From NCBI RefSeq assembly GCF_002022415.1, contig NZ_MUBG01000001.1, positions 248,001 to 312,000 of the forward strand: a stretch of 64,000 bases of DNA, read 5' to 3'. This DNA is from Bartonella sp. WD12.1 (lineage in GTDB: Bacteria; Pseudomonadota; Alphaproteobacteria; Rhizobiales; Rhizobiaceae). This document shows, in pieces, positions 20,953 to 31,999 of the stretch. Position 1 is the first letter of the stretch. Each line of letters begins with the position of its first letter. The position numbers were made by a program, and so were the translations under genes. Below the pieces are notes generated by a model, which searched no databases, was not told where the DNA came from, and worked only from the letters and a program-made list of their open reading frames with translations.

Positions 20953-21857
20953 TATCAGATGTGCAGGCTTCTCTTAAAGAGGGTTTTCATCTTTCAACGC
21001 CTATTAAGTTGAATCTAGCTTTGCATGTTGTGGGGCAGCGTGCTGATGGTTATCATTTGTTAGAAAGTTTGGTCTATTTTAGTCTCAGTGGTGATTGTTT
21101 AAGCTACACACCTTTTGCAAAAGATCACTTTGTTGTAAGAGGTCCTTTTGCTAATGGGCTTGTTTCTGATTCAGATAATCTAGTTATTCGCGCTCGTAAT
21201 TTGATGCGCAAGATGTTCCCTAAAAATGCTAAACCTGTCTTTTTTCAGCTTATTAAAACGTTGCCTATTGCTTCGGGTATTGGTGGTGGATCGGGAGATG
21301 CTGCTGGGGTTTTCAGTATATTGCGCCGGCAATGGAATCTTGATTGTTCGTGTGAAGAATTAGCGGCAATTAGTCTAGCACTTGGTGCTGATGTACTAAT
21401 GTGTCTTTTTGCGTTAGAATATCAGCAACCGCTTTTTGTTCAAGGAATTGGCGGTGATATAACGCGACTAAAAGAAGCCTGTTCTATTGCAATGGTATTG
21501 GTAAATCATGGTCAACAAATTGAAACATCCGCTATTTTTCAGGCTTTAGAAAAGCGTGATCATCCTCCTTTAAAGATTGATCCAGCGGCTTTAAAGACGG
21601 TTTTTTCATTGGTTGAAGCTTTAAAAGAAACGCGTAATGATCTTTTTGCTCCTGCATTAAAAATTGCACCTCGATTGGCTGAGGTTTTATATGCATTAGA
21701 TGAAAGTGGAGCTCTTTTTTCTCGCATGTCTGGTTCAGGTGCAACTTGCTTTGGCATTTTTAAAGATCAACAAGCAGCTCAAAAAGCGGCTTTCCTTATT
21801 AAATCAGCACATCCAAATTGGTTTGTTCAATCAATTATGACTGTAGGAAAGCTTTGA
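20949..21857 (+). CDS. ispE: 4-diphosphocytidyl-2-C-methyl-D-erythritol kinase
   Basis: GHMP-family kinase of the MEP isoprenoid pathway, 302 residues; it phosphorylates CDP-methylerythritol. The N-terminus ([20 protein letters not shown]) and the glycine-rich ATP loop near residue 107 ([15 protein letters not shown]) are typical. The third GHMP motif is [12 protein letters not shown] near the C-terminus. It overlaps the 59-aa gene by four bases. dxs and ispH of the same pathway are elsewhere in the window. Confidence 0.96.
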   Translation: MISDVQASLKEGFHLSTPIKLNLALHVVGQRADGYHLLESLVYFSLSGDCLSYTPFAKDHFVVRGPFANGLVSDSDNLVIRARNLMRKMFPKNAKPVFFQLIKTLPIASGIGGGSGDAAGVFSILRRQWNLDCSCEELAAISLALGADVLMCLFALEYQQPLFVQGIGGDITRLKEACSIAMVLVNHGQQIETSAIFQALEKRDHPPLKIDPAALKTVFSLVEALKETRNDLFAPALKIAPRLAEVLYALDESGALFSRMSGSGATCFGIFKDQQAAQKAAFLIKSAHPNWFVQSIMTVGKL

Positions 21858-22486
21858 TAAGCAATGTGAACATTAAGGATTGTTGTTTATAGTGATAATT
21901 AACTAATTTATGTTGCTACTCTTTAATATTAAATTCTTTATTCATATCCAAATACATTTTGGAAAAGAGCAATAATTCCTTTATGGTATTTGAAAAGGGT
22001 AGCTTAAAATAATTTTCTTAGTCGAGTGATATGCATTTTAAAAAGCGATGTTAGCAGTAATATGTTGTGTAGGTAGTTGTGTAGGTAAAAGACATGGAGC
22101 TACTCTTTAATTGATATTATCATCACGATAGTTTTTTGTTTAGAAGGTGGAAGTGTTTACGTGAGAAATTTTAATACCTCTTTTAAACAAACAAATAAGG
22201 GAATTTTGATTATATTTTTCACAAAGTTTTTTATTGAGATGATTGATATTGTAATAACTTCATTGTGTACAAGAGTAGGGGATAATCAATGAAATTTTCG
22301 TTTTTATTCTCTAGGTTTGATTAAAGCATGTAAGAATATGTAAAGAATAATTTTATTGGAAAACTAATATTTCCCCTAGACTTGAATCTTTTTGTTATCA
22401 TGTTGTTTGAGAGCTAAAAAATATTGGAGTCAACTATTTTTACTATGGGGCTTGCGGAAAATAGGTGGTAATGCAAATATGAATGT
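21858..22486. other. Intergenic region ispE/rnhB with short direct repeats
   Basis: This is 630 AT-rich bases with no supported gene. A 12-base unit (GTTGTGTAGGTA) occurs twice in tandem at 22064-22087. The 13-mer GCTACTCTTTAAT occurs at 21915 and again at 22099. A 43-codon GTG-started ORF (22161-22292) has no supporting features. Confidence 0.5.
22064..22087 (+). repeat. Tandem 2 x 12-bp repeat
   Basis: GTTGTGTAGGTA is repeated exactly at 22064-22075 and 22076-22087 in non-coding DNA. It is probably a slippage duplication. Confidence 0.7.
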
Positions 22487-23158
22487 ATGTTTTGTCGTGT
22501 TCGCAATTTGTCAAATGTATTTAATATGCCACTTCAACCGGATTTTTCGCACGAATTGGATTTACACAAACAAGGCTTCTTTTATATAGCGGGTGTTGAT
22601 GAAGTTGGACGAGGACCTTTAGCTGGTCCTGTGGTAACAGCAGCAGTTATTTTAGATAAAAACCGCATTCCTGAAGGGTTGAATGATTCAAAGAAATTTT
22701 CTACTCAACAGCGCAATCAACTTTATGGTAAAATTTTGCAAAATGCGTTGGGAATTTCAGTTGCGAGTATTTGTGCCCGTGCAATTGATCAATCTGATAT
22801 CAGAAAAGCAACTTTAGAAGCAATGCGCCGTTGTGTTGTAGGACTTTCCATTCCAGCTCATTATGTATTGGTTGATGGGCGTGATATTCCACCTCTTTTG
22901 CCATGTCCAGCAACTGCTTTGATCAAAGGTGATCAGCGTTCGGTTTCAATTGCGGCAGCATCCATTGTTGCGAAAGTAACACGTGATCGAATGATGGAAT
23001 GTGCTGGGCGGGTTTATGAAGGTTATGGTTTAGAAAAACATGTGGGTTATGCAACAGTAGCACATCGTGCGGCTATCGCTAAATATGGGCCCATTTTAGG
23101 ATTGCATCGTTATAGTTTTGCACCACTGAAAGAAAATTATAAGGATGACATTTCATGA
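22487..23158 (+). CDS. rnhB: Ribonuclease HII
   Basis: Removes ribonucleotides and RNA primers from RNA-DNA hybrids. The 223-residue frame carries [15 protein letters not shown] with the first two catalytic acids, VLVDGRDIP with the third, and the conserved [15 protein letters not shown] region. [18 protein letters not shown] near the C-terminus is also typical. The start is uncertain: ATG at 22487 or at 22526 ([10 protein letters not shown]); rhizobial homologues extend slightly upstream of the PDFS sequence. Its stop overlaps the next start (ATGA). Confidence 0.94.
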   Translation: MFCRVRNLSNVFNMPLQPDFSHELDLHKQGFFYIAGVDEVGRGPLAGPVVTAAVILDKNRIPEGLNDSKKFSTQQRNQLYGKILQNALGISVASICARAIDQSDIRKATLEAMRRCVVGLSIPAHYVLVDGRDIPPLLPCPATALIKGDQRSVSIAAASIVAKVTRDRMMECAGRVYEGYGLEKHVGYATVAHRAAIAKYGPILGLHRYSFAPLKENYKDDIS

Positions 23159-24117
23159 CAATCCTACCTTTAAATAGTGCTTCAATAAAAGAAGCAGTTG
23201 AGGTTCTTAAGCAGGGTCAATTAGTGGCTTTACCAACAGAAACTGTTTATGGATTGGCTGGTGATGCAACTAATGGAAAAGCAGTTGCTTCTATTTTTGC
23301 TACAAAGAGGCGGCCGCAATTTAATCCTCTTATTGTTCATGTGAGTAGCATTGTTATGGCAGAACATTATGTGGAAATTGATTTGCTTTCACGTCGATTT
23401 ATGGAAGCATTTTGGCCTGGGCCTTTGACATTAGTTTTACCATTAAAGGTTAATCATAATATTCATCCTTTAACGACCTCTGGTCTTGATACATTGGCTG
23501 TTCGTTTTCCTGTGGGCGGTTTTGCAGAAGTTGTTCAACATTTTGGTCGACCTTTAGCAGCTCCTAGTGCAAATCAGTCGGGAGGCCTTAGTCCCACTTC
23601 AGCTGCATCTGTATTTGCATCTTTAGGGGCATCAGTGCCTTTAATTATTGATGGAGGAGTTTCTAAGATAGGGCTTGAATCAACGATTATTAAAGTTTGT
23701 AATAAAAATATCTATCTATTGCGCCCTGGTGGGGTAACTGCTGAAGAAATTGAAGAAGTGGCAGGGCAGTCTTTAAAACAATTAGATCAGCGTGCTGCAA
23801 TTGAGGCACCAGGTATGTTAAAATCACATTATGCTCCTAATGCTTTAGTACGTTTAAATGCACAACAGGTGGAGAGCGACGAAGCACTTTTAGCATTTGG
23901 TCCTAATCGCATTGTAGGCGCTGAGAATGCTATCTCTATTTTAAATTTAAGTGAAAGTGGTCAATTGGAAGAAGCTGCATTTCATTTGTTTGACTATATG
24001 AAACAGTTGGATTCATTAAAGGTGAAATGCATTGCAGTGGAGTCTATCCCATTTTACGGATTAGGTGTAGCTATTAATGATCGTTTAATGCGTGCTGCAG
24101 CACCAAGAGGAAAATGA
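23155..24117 (+). CDS. L-threonylcarbamoyladenylate synthase (Sua5/TsaC family)
   Basis: Makes threonylcarbamoyl-AMP for the t6A37 modification of ANN-decoding tRNAs. The YrdC domain fills about residues 10-200, with [39 protein letters not shown] and APSANQSGG. The 320-residue length and the C-terminal extension ([14 protein letters not shown].. onward) make it the longer Sua5 type rather than short TsaC. It is coupled at both ends by four-base overlaps to rnhB and the FAD oxidase gene. Confidence 0.93.
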   Translation: MTILPLNSASIKEAVEVLKQGQLVALPTETVYGLAGDATNGKAVASIFATKRRPQFNPLIVHVSSIVMAEHYVEIDLLSRRFMEAFWPGPLTLVLPLKVNHNIHPLTTSGLDTLAVRFPVGGFAEVVQHFGRPLAAPSANQSGGLSPTSAASVFASLGASVPLIIDGGVSKIGLESTIIKVCNKNIYLLRPGGVTAEEIEEVAGQSLKQLDQRAAIEAPGMLKSHYAPNALVRLNAQQVESDEALLAFGPNRIVGAENAISILNLSESGQLEEAAFHLFDYMKQLDSLKVKCIAVESIPFYGLGVAINDRLMRAAAPRGK

Positions 24118-25529
24118 AGGTGGAGCAGAATTTAATTGAGTGTTTTAGAAAAATTGTTGGTTCTGCGAATGCTATTACAGATCAATCTTTGATTGCACCA
24201 TATTTACTTGAAAATCGTGGACTTTTTCATGGAAAAACGCCATTGCTTTTACGGCCATCTTCAACAAATGAGGTGTCGTCTATTATGCGTTTGGCTAGCA
24301 AAACACGCACACCAATCGTACCTCAAGGAGGAAATACTGGTCTTGTTGGTGCTCAACAGCCAGATGATAGTGGGTGTAGTGTTGTTTTATCTATGGAACG
24401 TTTAAACAAAATTCGACTAGTTAATCCTGAGGGTAATTTTGCTGTTGTAGAGGCTGGTGTTATTTTACATACCTTACAAAAAAAGGCAGATGAAGTAGGT
24501 CGTTTTTTCCCTCTTTCTTTAGGCTCAGAAGGTTCCTGTCAAATAGGGGGGAATCTTTCGTCTAATGCCGGAGGGACGGCTGTGTTAGCTTATGGTAATA
24601 TGCGTGAGCTTTGTCTTGGTTTGGAAGTTGTTTTGCCTGATGGGCGTATTTTAGATGATCTGCGTTTTGTTAAAAAGGACAATAGCGGTTATAATTTGAA
24701 AGACCTTTTTATTGGTTCGGAAGGGACCTTAGGGGTTATTACTGCAGCAGTTTTAAAGCTTTTTCCAAAGCCTAAAGGAAAAGCAGTTGCTTTTGTAGGT
24801 TTATGCAGCCCAGCTCATGCTCTTAAATTTTTAGCTCTTGCTCAGTGTTATGGGGGGCCATTGTTAACTGGTTTTGAGCTTATGGGAAAACTCAGTTTAC
24901 AAATGGCTTTAAATTATACGATGCATGCTAATTCACTTTTTGAACATGAACATGAATGGTATGTTTTGATTAATATTTCATCGTCACGTAGTGATGATGA
25001 GGCGCTATCGGTGTTAAATGTTATTTTAGAAACAGCTTTAAAGGATAATATTATAGAGGATGCAGTTGTTGCACAATCGTTAAAACAGCAAGATTTTTTT
25101 TGGCAATTGCGTGACAATATGTCACTAGCACAGAAGTTAGCAGGAGGGTCTATTAAGCATGACATTGCTGTACCTATTGCCTCCATTCCTGACTTTATTG
25201 CTGAAGCTGCTCTTATTGTTGAAGAGATTGCCCCAGGTGCGCGGGTGGTGTGTTTTGGTCATATGGGTGATGGGAACCTCCATTATAATATTACACAACC
25301 CATAGGTGCTGATACTGCATCATTTTTGCAATTATATTCACAAATGAATGACCGGATCCACTGTTTAGTGATGCATTATCAGGGTACATTTTCTGCAGAA
25401 CATGGAATTGGGCAGCTTAAGCGGAGAGAATTGCGTACTTTTAAATCACCAGTTTCATTAGAAATTATGGAAGCGATTAAAAAAATATTTGACCCTTTAG
25501 GAATTATGAATCCTGGCAAAATATTATAA
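24114..25529 (+). CDS. FAD-binding oxidase/dehydrogenase (GlcD / D-2-hydroxyacid type)
   Basis: A 471-residue flavoprotein with an N-terminal FAD_binding_4 domain (PIVPQGGNTGLVGAQQP, GGNLSSNAGGTAVLAYGN) and a C-terminal FAD-oxidase_C domain ending IFDPLGIMNPGKIL. VVCFGHMGDGNLHYN contributes His residues expected at the active site. The family oxidises D-lactate, glycolate or D-2-hydroxyglutarate; the substrate is not determined here. It overlaps the Sua5-type gene by four bases and is the last gene of the rnhB unit. Confidence 0.9.
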   Translation: MKVEQNLIECFRKIVGSANAITDQSLIAPYLLENRGLFHGKTPLLLRPSSTNEVSSIMRLASKTRTPIVPQGGNTGLVGAQQPDDSGCSVVLSMERLNKIRLVNPEGNFAVVEAGVILHTLQKKADEVGRFFPLSLGSEGSCQIGGNLSSNAGGTAVLAYGNMRELCLGLEVVLPDGRILDDLRFVKKDNSGYNLKDLFIGSEGTLGVITAAVLKLFPKPKGKAVAFVGLCSPAHALKFLALAQCYGGPLLTGFELMGKLSLQMALNYTMHANSLFEHEHEWYVLINISSSRSDDEALSVLNVILETALKDNIIEDAVVAQSLKQQDFFWQLRDNMSLAQKLAGGSIKHDIAVPIASIPDFIAEAALIVEEIAPGARVVCFGHMGDGNLHYNITQPIGADTASFLQLYSQMNDRIHCLVMHYQGTFSAEHGIGQLKRRELRTFKSPVSLEIMEAIKKIFDPLGIMNPGKIL

Positions 25530-25673
25530 ATTGAAATGATGAGTATTTCTATTCTTATTGAGATTGTGATAACCGAAAAGAAAACAATTTTTTTACCTAA
25601 AGCTTAATAATTCAATGATAAAAAAAGGTATTATATAGAGTATGTTTTATTGAAGTGAATTGGGAAAAACTAT

Positions 25674-26204
25674 ATGGCTAATCAATGTTTTAATCGGGCA
25701 AAAATGGGGTCTGAGTTTCGGTTAGATCCATGCCATTTGCCACAAACGGCGACATATTTTGTATCAAAAACGGGAAATCACATGATTTGTTCGTTGAATG
25801 AACGCAGTGTTTCTCTGAAAGTTGATAATTCTTCCAGTCTGTCACGTTTGATTCCAGTTTATCACTTCAAAGGAATTGCAGCGCGTATAGTAGAAGCTCT
25901 TACAGGAGAAAAAGCTGTCGCATTAGAATTGCTCCATACAGATGAAGAAGCTTGCATTCCACTTTTAGTTTCTAGAGATTTAAATAATGTTTTTTTAGAC
26001 TGGCGATTATGGGGAAAGATTTATAATCTACCGATGTTTATGATCTGTGAAAATGAGAATATTATTACTATCAAAGATCATTCTATTTTACGTCAATTTT
26101 TTTATATGACATCACCATCCTCTAGGAAAAAGGGTTTTTTACTTCGTTGTGGTGATTCATTAGGTTTACGTTTAACGATCACCAATCGGATTGTCTCACA
26201 GTAA
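25674..26204 (+). CDS. Conserved rhizobial protein (DUF6101-like)
   Basis: A 176-residue protein without signal peptide or membrane segment. It begins FRLDPCHLPQTATYF and contains SVSLKVDNSSSLSRLIPVYHFKGIAARI, a pattern that recalls the DUF6101 family of Rhizobiales. The later part mentions no catalytic motif. It stands alone, 145 bases after the FAD oxidase. Function unknown; family assignment is from memory of the pattern and moderately sure. Confidence 0.65.
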   Translation: MANQCFNRAKMGSEFRLDPCHLPQTATYFVSKTGNHMICSLNERSVSLKVDNSSSLSRLIPVYHFKGIAARIVEALTGEKAVALELLHTDEEACIPLLVSRDLNNVFLDWRLWGKIYNLPMFMICENENIITIKDHSILRQFFYMTSPSSRKKGFLLRCGDSLGLRLTITNRIVSQ

Positions 26205-26600
26205 ATTGATATAGATTAATTTTTTGTTGTATGGGTAGACACGTTTATTTCAAAGGCATTCTATACTTTTCATTGATTGTGGTAGAAAAGTAGCTTTAGC
26301 TGTATGATTAGGAAAAAATCTTTTTTTCGATTTTTACATGCCTTCTACAACCATCTGTGTTTTTAGGGCATTATATTATTCCGTTCTGATGGTGTACAAA
26401 GCGTATCACTTCGTGGAAAGTGATTGGCAAATTGGTTGCAAAAATAAATAAGACAGTAAGATAATCACAAGATTTGTAGTTTTTAGATTTGGAGCATCTA
26501 CTCTTTTCATCTGAAGTTTTTATGAATAAAGAATAATATAAACAAATCAATTTATCTTTCTACTGTGTGAAATAACTCACTTCAAAAAAGCTTAAAAGGT
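26205..26600. other. Convergent intergenic region before purD
   Basis: Nearly 400 bases without a gene lie between convergent genes. A 7-bp perfect hairpin (ATCACTT/AAGTGAT, 26405-26424, loop CGTGGA) is present but has no poly-T tail. Nothing else stands out. Confidence 0.45.
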
Positions 26601-27875
26601 CTAATTTTTTTGTGCAATAGCACGCCATCCAATATCCCGGCGAACAAAGCCTTGTGGCCAATCAATACAATCAACCGCTTCGTAAGCACGTTTTTGTGCA
26701 TGTGTAACAGTTTCTCCTATTGCTGTTATATTTAAAACACGTCCACCATTGGCGATTAATTCTCCATTACATAAAGCTGTGCCCGCCTGGAAAACTTTTA
26801 CATCAGGAAGAGCATTTACTTTGTCGACATTGCGGATAATGCTGCCTTTTTGAGGAGCATTTGGGTAACCTTTAGCAGCCATAACAACTGTTAGAGCGGT
26901 TTTTTCAGACCATTGAATGTGTTTATTTTTAAGGTTTCCTTGAGCTGCTGCAAGGAGAAGTGGTAAAATATCATCTTTTAAGCGCATCATTAAAACTTGG
27001 CATTCAGGATCACCAAATCGTACATTAAACTCAATTAATTCAGGCCCTTTTTGGGTTATCATTAATCCGATGAAGAGAATACCTTTAAAAGGGGCTCCCA
27101 TTGCGGACATATCATGCAAGGTGGGTTCGACAATTTCTTTAAGAGTACGATTAACCATTTTCTCAGTCATAATTGGAGCTGGTGAATAGGCTCCCATGCC
27201 GCCAGTATTGGCTCCAGTATCGCCATCACCAACACGTTTATGATCTTGTGCTGATCCAAAAGGGATGGCGGTTTTACCATCACAAAGGCAAAAGAAGCTT
27301 GCTTCTTCACCTTCCAGAAATGCTTCGACAACAATTTTCTTTTTTGCATCGTCAAATGTATCTTTAAAGCAGGCATCAACGGCGTCAAAGGCTTCTTGCA
27401 TTGTCATAGCCACAACAACACCTTTACCAGCAGCCAGGCCATCAGCCTTAATAACGATAGGGGCACCTTGTTGACGGATGTAGGATTTAGCTTGTGAGGC
27501 ATTGTTAAAGCATTGATAGATGCTTGTAGGAATGTTATTTCTATAACACAAATCTTTTGTAAAGCTTTTTGAGCCTTCTAATTGAGCTGCTTTTTGAGTA
27601 GGGCCGAATACACAGATGCCAGCAGCATTAAGAGAATCAGTTATACCTTCAACTAATGGTCCTTCTGGCCCAACAATGACGAGGTCAATAGAATGTGCTT
27701 TACAGAAATTAATAACAAGAGGGTGATCATTGATGTTTAAATCAATATTTTCACCTAATTCTATTGTTGCAGGATTTCCAGGAGCGCAATATAATTTTGT
27801 AAGTAGCGGTGACTCTGCTATTTTCCATGCTAAAGCATGTTCTCGTCCACCTGATCCAATAAGAAGAACGTTCAT
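26601..27875 (-). CDS. purD: Phosphoribosylamine-glycine ligase
   Basis: ATP-grasp enzyme of de novo purine synthesis that joins glycine to phosphoribosylamine. The 424-residue protein starts [19 protein letters not shown], with the N-terminal GSGGREHA loop. [16 protein letters not shown] is the ATP-grasp loop, and GVLFIGLM-like sequence (here [27 protein letters not shown]) holds metal ligands. The gene is monocistronic and divergent from ubiA, with about 90 bases between them. Confidence 0.97.
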   Translation of the reverse strand: MNVLLIGSGGREHALAWKIAESPLLTKLYCAPGNPATIELGENIDLNINDHPLVINFCKAHSIDLVIVGPEGPLVEGITDSLNAAGICVFGPTQKAAQLEGSKSFTKDLCYRNNIPTSIYQCFNNASQAKSYIRQQGAPIVIKADGLAAGKGVVVAMTMQEAFDAVDACFKDTFDDAKKKIVVEAFLEGEEASFFCLCDGKTAIPFGSAQDHKRVGDGDTGANTGGMGAYSPAPIMTEKMVNRTLKEIVEPTLHDMSAMGAPFKGILFIGLMITQKGPELIEFNVRFGDPECQVLMMRLKDDILPLLLAAAQGNLKNKHIQWSEKTALTVVMAAKGYPNAPQKGSIIRNVDKVNALPDVKVFQAGTALCNGELIANGGRVLNITAIGETVTHAQKRAYEAVDCIDWPQGFVRRDIGWRAIAQKN

Positions 27876-27962
27876 GATTTGCTCCTACCATAAAAGATGA
27901 TTAAATCAGTTTTCTTTCATAAGAATGAAATGGTTCTATCGCAAGACCAAAGGTGAAATCAT

Positions 27963-28970
27963 TTGATGAAAAAAAGTAAAAATATTTTACATATTCAATC
28001 CTGTGAAAATCAAGGACGAGTTATGGATGCCCCCCCTAAACAATGGGTTTACTATTTACTTCCTTGTTCTTTGTGGCTTTATGCTCAATTGGCACGTTGG
28101 GATAGACCTATTGGGTGGAAATTGTTGATGTGGCCTTGTTTTTGGTCAACAACCATGGCTATGCTTTCCTATGAGAAGCCCCAAGTACCCCTTTTGTCAA
28201 TTATAATGTGTTGGATTTGGTATCTTTTTCTTTTCTTTTTAGGTTCCATAGCCATGCGAGGTGCAGGCTGCACTTGGAACGACCTTGTTGATCACAAAAT
28301 AGATTCTCAGGTAGAACGAACACGTTCTCGTCCATTACCTGCAGGTCAGGTAAGTCGGTTTCAAGCAAAAATTTTTATATTAGTGCAGTGTTTCATAGGC
28401 TTAGGTGTTTTATTACAGTTTAATGCATTTAGCTTTTTTTTAGGTATTTCGTCCTTAGTGGCGGTCGCAATTTATCCTTTTATGAAACGCATAACAAATT
28501 GGCCACAATTTTTTTTAGGCGTTGCGTTTAATTGGGGCGCGTTAATGGGATGGGCAGTTGTGTATGGAAGTTTGAGTTGGGCACCAATTGCACTTTATGC
28601 AGGGTCAATCTTATGGACGATTGGATATGATACGATTTATGCTCATCAAGATAAACAAGATGATGCTATTGTTGGTGTGCGTTCTACAGCACGCCTCTTT
28701 GGAAAAAGCACCAAATATGCACTAGTGGTTTTATATAGTGGTTTTATAATGCTGGTCAGTTTGGCATTTTATTTAGCGCAAGTATCCATTCTCAGTTTTG
28801 TAGGGGTTTTTATTGCTGCCATCCATATGTTTATTCAAATCAAAGTCATCGATATAGATGATAGCTCACAATGCTTAAAACTTTTCAGATCCAATTCATT
28901 TGTTGGTTTTTTTATTTTTGCTGGTTTAGTGTGTGGGGGTATTTGGATGATATTACATTCTGGAATTTAA
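27963..28970 (+). CDS. ubiA: 4-hydroxybenzoate polyprenyltransferase
   Basis: Membrane prenyltransferase that attaches the polyprenyl chain to 4-hydroxybenzoate in ubiquinone synthesis. The 335-residue protein has the first Asp-rich motif in NDLVDHKIDSQVERTRSRP and the second in DTIYAHQDKQDD, with about eight membrane helices. The upstream start at 27963 is kept because QGRVMDAP resembles N-termini of rhizobial UbiA; ATG at 28023, with AAGGACGAG upstream, is an alternative. It works after the polyprenyl synthase encoded at 17688. Confidence 0.92.
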   Translation: MMKKSKNILHIQSCENQGRVMDAPPKQWVYYLLPCSLWLYAQLARWDRPIGWKLLMWPCFWSTTMAMLSYEKPQVPLLSIIMCWIWYLFLFFLGSIAMRGAGCTWNDLVDHKIDSQVERTRSRPLPAGQVSRFQAKIFILVQCFIGLGVLLQFNAFSFFLGISSLVAVAIYPFMKRITNWPQFFLGVAFNWGALMGWAVVYGSLSWAPIALYAGSILWTIGYDTIYAHQDKQDDAIVGVRSTARLFGKSTKYALVVLYSGFIMLVSLAFYLAQVSILSFVGVFIAAIHMFIQIKVIDIDDSSQCLKLFRSNSFVGFFIFAGLVCGGIWMILHSGI

Positions 28971-29061
28971 GAACAATCTAGTTTAGAAACAAGGTCATAT
29001 ATTCTGTAATAGTAGAGCAGAAAGCATTGTTATAAAAGTAAAGGCTTCATAAAGATAGTGA

Positions 29062-29685
29062 TTAAGGATAGAGTCTTTGTTTTTGCCAGTTATCTTGTTC
29101 AATAGAGTCACGTGTGAAAAGTAAGCGATCATGTAAACGAAATGGCCGATCGCACCAAAATTCAATAAAAAGAGGTTTAATGCAAAAACCAGACCAATAA
29201 GGTGGGCGAGGAATATTCCCTACTGCATAACGTGTAGCATATTTAGCAACTGCTTTTTTAAGAATAAGGCGGTTTTCTAATGGCTGAGATTGTTTAGATG
29301 CCCATGCACCGATTCGACTTTTTCGTGGTCGCGACTGAAAATATGCATCTGCTTCTTCAGTGCTTACTTTTTCAACAATGCCTCTAATTCTAATTTGACG
29401 GCGAAGTGATTTCCAATGAAAACCTAAGGATGCTTTCATTGATCCTAAAATTTCTCGTCCTTTACAGCTTTCATAGTTGGTATAAAAGACAAAACCTTTA
29501 GGACTAAAATCTTTAAGAAGAACCATACGAACATTGGGTAAACCTGTTTCATCAACTGTTGCTAGTGCCATAGCATTGGGATCGTTTATTTCGCTTATTT
29601 TTGCTTCTTCAAGCCAATTTTCAAAAATTGCAAAAGGATTTTGTGTTTGTATAAAATTATCATTTATTTGTGTTTTATTATTCAT
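29062..29685 (-). CDS. pdxH: Pyridoxine/pyridoxamine 5'-phosphate oxidase
   Basis: FMN-dependent oxidase that makes pyridoxal 5'-phosphate. The ATG at 29685 has GTGGGG upstream and gives 207 residues. Family features include [32 protein letters not shown], the [12 protein letters not shown] region, [17 protein letters not shown], and the C-terminal RLYP. Transcribed convergently with ubiA and divergently from the DnaJ-class gene. Confidence 0.96.
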   Translation of the reverse strand: MNNKTQINDNFIQTQNPFAIFENWLEEAKISEINDPNAMALATVDETGLPNVRMVLLKDFSPKGFVFYTNYESCKGREILGSMKASLGFHWKSLRRQIRIRGIVEKVSTEEADAYFQSRPRKSRIGAWASKQSQPLENRLILKKAVAKYATRYAVGNIPRPPYWSGFCIKPLFIEFWCDRPFRLHDRLLFTRDSIEQDNWQKQRLYP

Positions 29686-29697
29686 GATATACCCCAC

Positions 29698-30009
29698 TGT
29701 TAGTTAGTGTGAGTGAGAAATTCTTTGATTTATTTTTGCCGTCAAAAATAAAGTGTTGTTATTCTTTTGTTTTAAAAACCAATGACTTTATATATTTTTA
29801 TTATGGTGTTTCAATTATGTTTATCTTTAATATAGGGTGTCATAGGCTATATTGGATTAAAAATATCCATTTTATCTGGTATTTTGTTTTTTTATAAACA
29901 TATAGATAAGAAAAATGATTTTATTGAATAGCTTGATGAAGTAATAAAAAATATTTAACAATATTACTGGTTGATATTTGAAAAACGGGAAGGCTAGAAA
30001 GAGGACAAT
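29698..30009. other. Divergent intergenic region pdxH/dnaJ-like
   Basis: About 310 AT-rich bases must hold divergent promoters. I see no clear promoter match, hairpin or RNA gene. Confidence 0.35.
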
Positions 30010-30912
30010 ATGCGTGATCCCTATACGGTTTTGGGTGTGGCACGTACCGCAAAACCGCAAGAGATTAAATCTGCATTCAGAAGATTAGCAAAGCAGTATC
30101 ATCCAGATCATAATATGGGTGATGCTAAAGCTAAAGAAAGGTTTTCTGAAATTAATCAAGCTTATGAAATTATAGGCGATAAAGATAAAAAAGCACAATT
30201 TGATCGTGGTGAAATTGATGCAGAAGGAAAACCACTTCACCAGGCTTATGGCGCTGGGGAAAATTTTAGGAGCAGACAAAATCCTTTTACTGGTGGCACA
30301 AGAGGATTTGATTTTGGATCTTCAGGTGCTGCAAGTTTTGATGCAAGCGATATTTTTCGTGATTTATTTGGAAGAGGAAGGGATTTTTCAAGCTCAACAC
30401 AATATACTCAACCTCAACAAGGGGCTCATATTCGTACCAGTCTTTCAATTACATTAGAGCAGATGGTAGGTGCAAACAAGGTAGAAGTAACTTTTCCTAC
30501 TGGGAAAAAATTAAAAATTAAATTACCAGACTATGTTGAAGATGGGCAAACCATTCGTTTAAAAGGTCAGGGAGAAGAGGTGGCGTATGGGCAAGCAGGG
30601 GATGCTTTAGTAACTATTCGTATTCAGAAACATCCTCGTTTGCGAGTTGAAGGGCGCGCACTTCATCTTGATTTACCGGTTTCTCTTAAGCATGCTGTTT
30701 TAGGAGCCAAAGAAGAAGTTGACACTTTGGAAGGACGTGTAGTTTTGAAAATTCCCCCATGGTCGAGTTCTGATCGTGTTTTACGGTTGAAAGGAAAGGG
30801 GCTTCGTTTAAAAAATGGTGAAAGAGATGACCTTTATGTGCATGTTCGTATCATGTTGCCAGAAGGTGGAGATGCTGCATTAGAACAATTTTTGCAAATG
30901 CAAAACAATTAA
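30010..30912 (+). CDS. DnaJ-class co-chaperone (CbpA-like)
   Basis: A 300-residue J-domain protein. The J domain fills the first 65 residues, with the HPD motif in [12 protein letters not shown] that stimulates DnaK. A Gly/Phe-rich linker follows (about 85-130). The C-terminal DnaJ_C substrate-binding domain covers about 140-290 ([24 protein letters not shown]). There is no CxxCxGxG zinc domain, so it is the CbpA type rather than DnaJ proper. It precedes fabI. Confidence 0.92.
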   Translation: MRDPYTVLGVARTAKPQEIKSAFRRLAKQYHPDHNMGDAKAKERFSEINQAYEIIGDKDKKAQFDRGEIDAEGKPLHQAYGAGENFRSRQNPFTGGTRGFDFGSSGAASFDASDIFRDLFGRGRDFSSSTQYTQPQQGAHIRTSLSITLEQMVGANKVEVTFPTGKKLKIKLPDYVEDGQTIRLKGQGEEVAYGQAGDALVTIRIQKHPRLRVEGRALHLDLPVSLKHAVLGAKEEVDTLEGRVVLKIPPWSSSDRVLRLKGKGLRLKNGERDDLYVHVRIMLPEGGDAALEQFLQMQNN

Positions 30913-31037
30913 CATCTTTTTTCTTATACAAAAGCATAACTTAAGTTTGATTTTAAACCAATTGCTTGAAGAAAAAGGTAACCTGTGTCATAGGCATAGA
31001 GATAATGTTGATGTCAAATAGCAATGAGGCGATGCTA

Positions 31038-31856
31038 ATGACGAAGAGTAATGGTTTATTGTACGGGAAGCGTGGCTTAATTTTAGGATTGGCAAATAAT
31101 CGCTCTATCGCTTGGGGAATAGCAAAGGCGGCCAATGCAGCAGGAGCCGAGCTTGCTTTTACCTATCAAGGTGAAGCAATGAAGAGACGTGTTGAGCCTT
31201 TGGCTCAAGAGTTGAACGCTTTTGTTTGCGGTCATTGTGATGTTTCTGATAGTGCATCTATTGATGCAGTTTTTAACGCAATAGAAAAAAAGTGGGGCAA
31301 ACTTGATTTTTTAGTTCACGCTATTGGTTTTTCCGATAAAGATGAATTAAATGGTCGTTACGTTGATATTAGTGAATCAAACTTTATGATGACGATGAAC
31401 ATTTCTGTTTATTCGTTAACTGCTCTTACACAGCGTGCAGAAAAATTGATGCCAGATGGCGGTTCAATTTTAACGCTGACTTATTATGGTGCAGAAAAGG
31501 TTGTTCCTAATTATAATGTAATGGGGGTTGCTAAAGCTGCTCTTGAGGCTAGTGTGAAGTATTTAGCTGTTGATTTAGGGCCAAAAAACATTCGTGTTAA
31601 TGCTGTGTCTGCAGGGCCAATTAAAACATTAGCTGCTTCTGGTATTGGTGATTTTCGTTATATTCTAAAATGGAACGAATATAATGCTCCTTTGCGCCGT
31701 ACAGTGACAATAGAGGAAGTCGGTGACTCTGCCCTTTACTTTCTTTCAGATTTATCGCGTTCTGTTACAGGTGAGATTCATCATGTTGATTCTGGGTACC
31801 ATGTTATCGGTATGAAGGCTGTTGATGCACCTGATATTTCTGTTGTTAAAGAATAA
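31038..31856 (+). CDS. fabI: Enoyl-[acyl-carrier-protein] reductase (NADH)
   Basis: Short-chain dehydrogenase that completes the fatty-acid elongation cycle. The ATG at 31038 (MTKSNGLLYGKRGLI) with GAGG eight bases upstream gives 272 residues, the usual length; upstream in-frame starts would add 24 residues without homology. The NAD-binding segment is LGLANNRSIAWGIAKA. The catalytic pair is Tyr and Lys in the YNVMGVAKAALEAS region, with the FabI-type Y-x6-K spacing. Confidence 0.95.
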   Translation: MTKSNGLLYGKRGLILGLANNRSIAWGIAKAANAAGAELAFTYQGEAMKRRVEPLAQELNAFVCGHCDVSDSASIDAVFNAIEKKWGKLDFLVHAIGFSDKDELNGRYVDISESNFMMTMNISVYSLTALTQRAEKLMPDGGSILTLTYYGAEKVVPNYNVMGVAKAALEASVKYLAVDLGPKNIRVNAVSAGPIKTLAASGIGDFRYILKWNEYNAPLRRTVTIEEVGDSALYFLSDLSRSVTGEIHHVDSGYHVIGMKAVDAPDISVVKE

Positions 31857-31999
31857 GACTTGGTTCATAAAGTTTTATATGTTAGCGACAATTTGATTTA
31901 AAGTTCAGACAGTCAATGACACCTTTGGATGAAATCGTATTGCGCGGTTCAATCCACACTATAGTTGCGTGTATTTGAAGAAGAAATGGATCTTTCTCC

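Noticed and set aside
22161..22292. 43-codon GTG-started ORF upstream of rnhB
   Set aside because: Weak ribosome site, no motif, composition like the surrounding non-coding DNA.
26405..26424. 7-bp hairpin between the DUF6101-like gene and purD
   Set aside because: No poly-T tail and far from both stops, so I did not call it a terminator.
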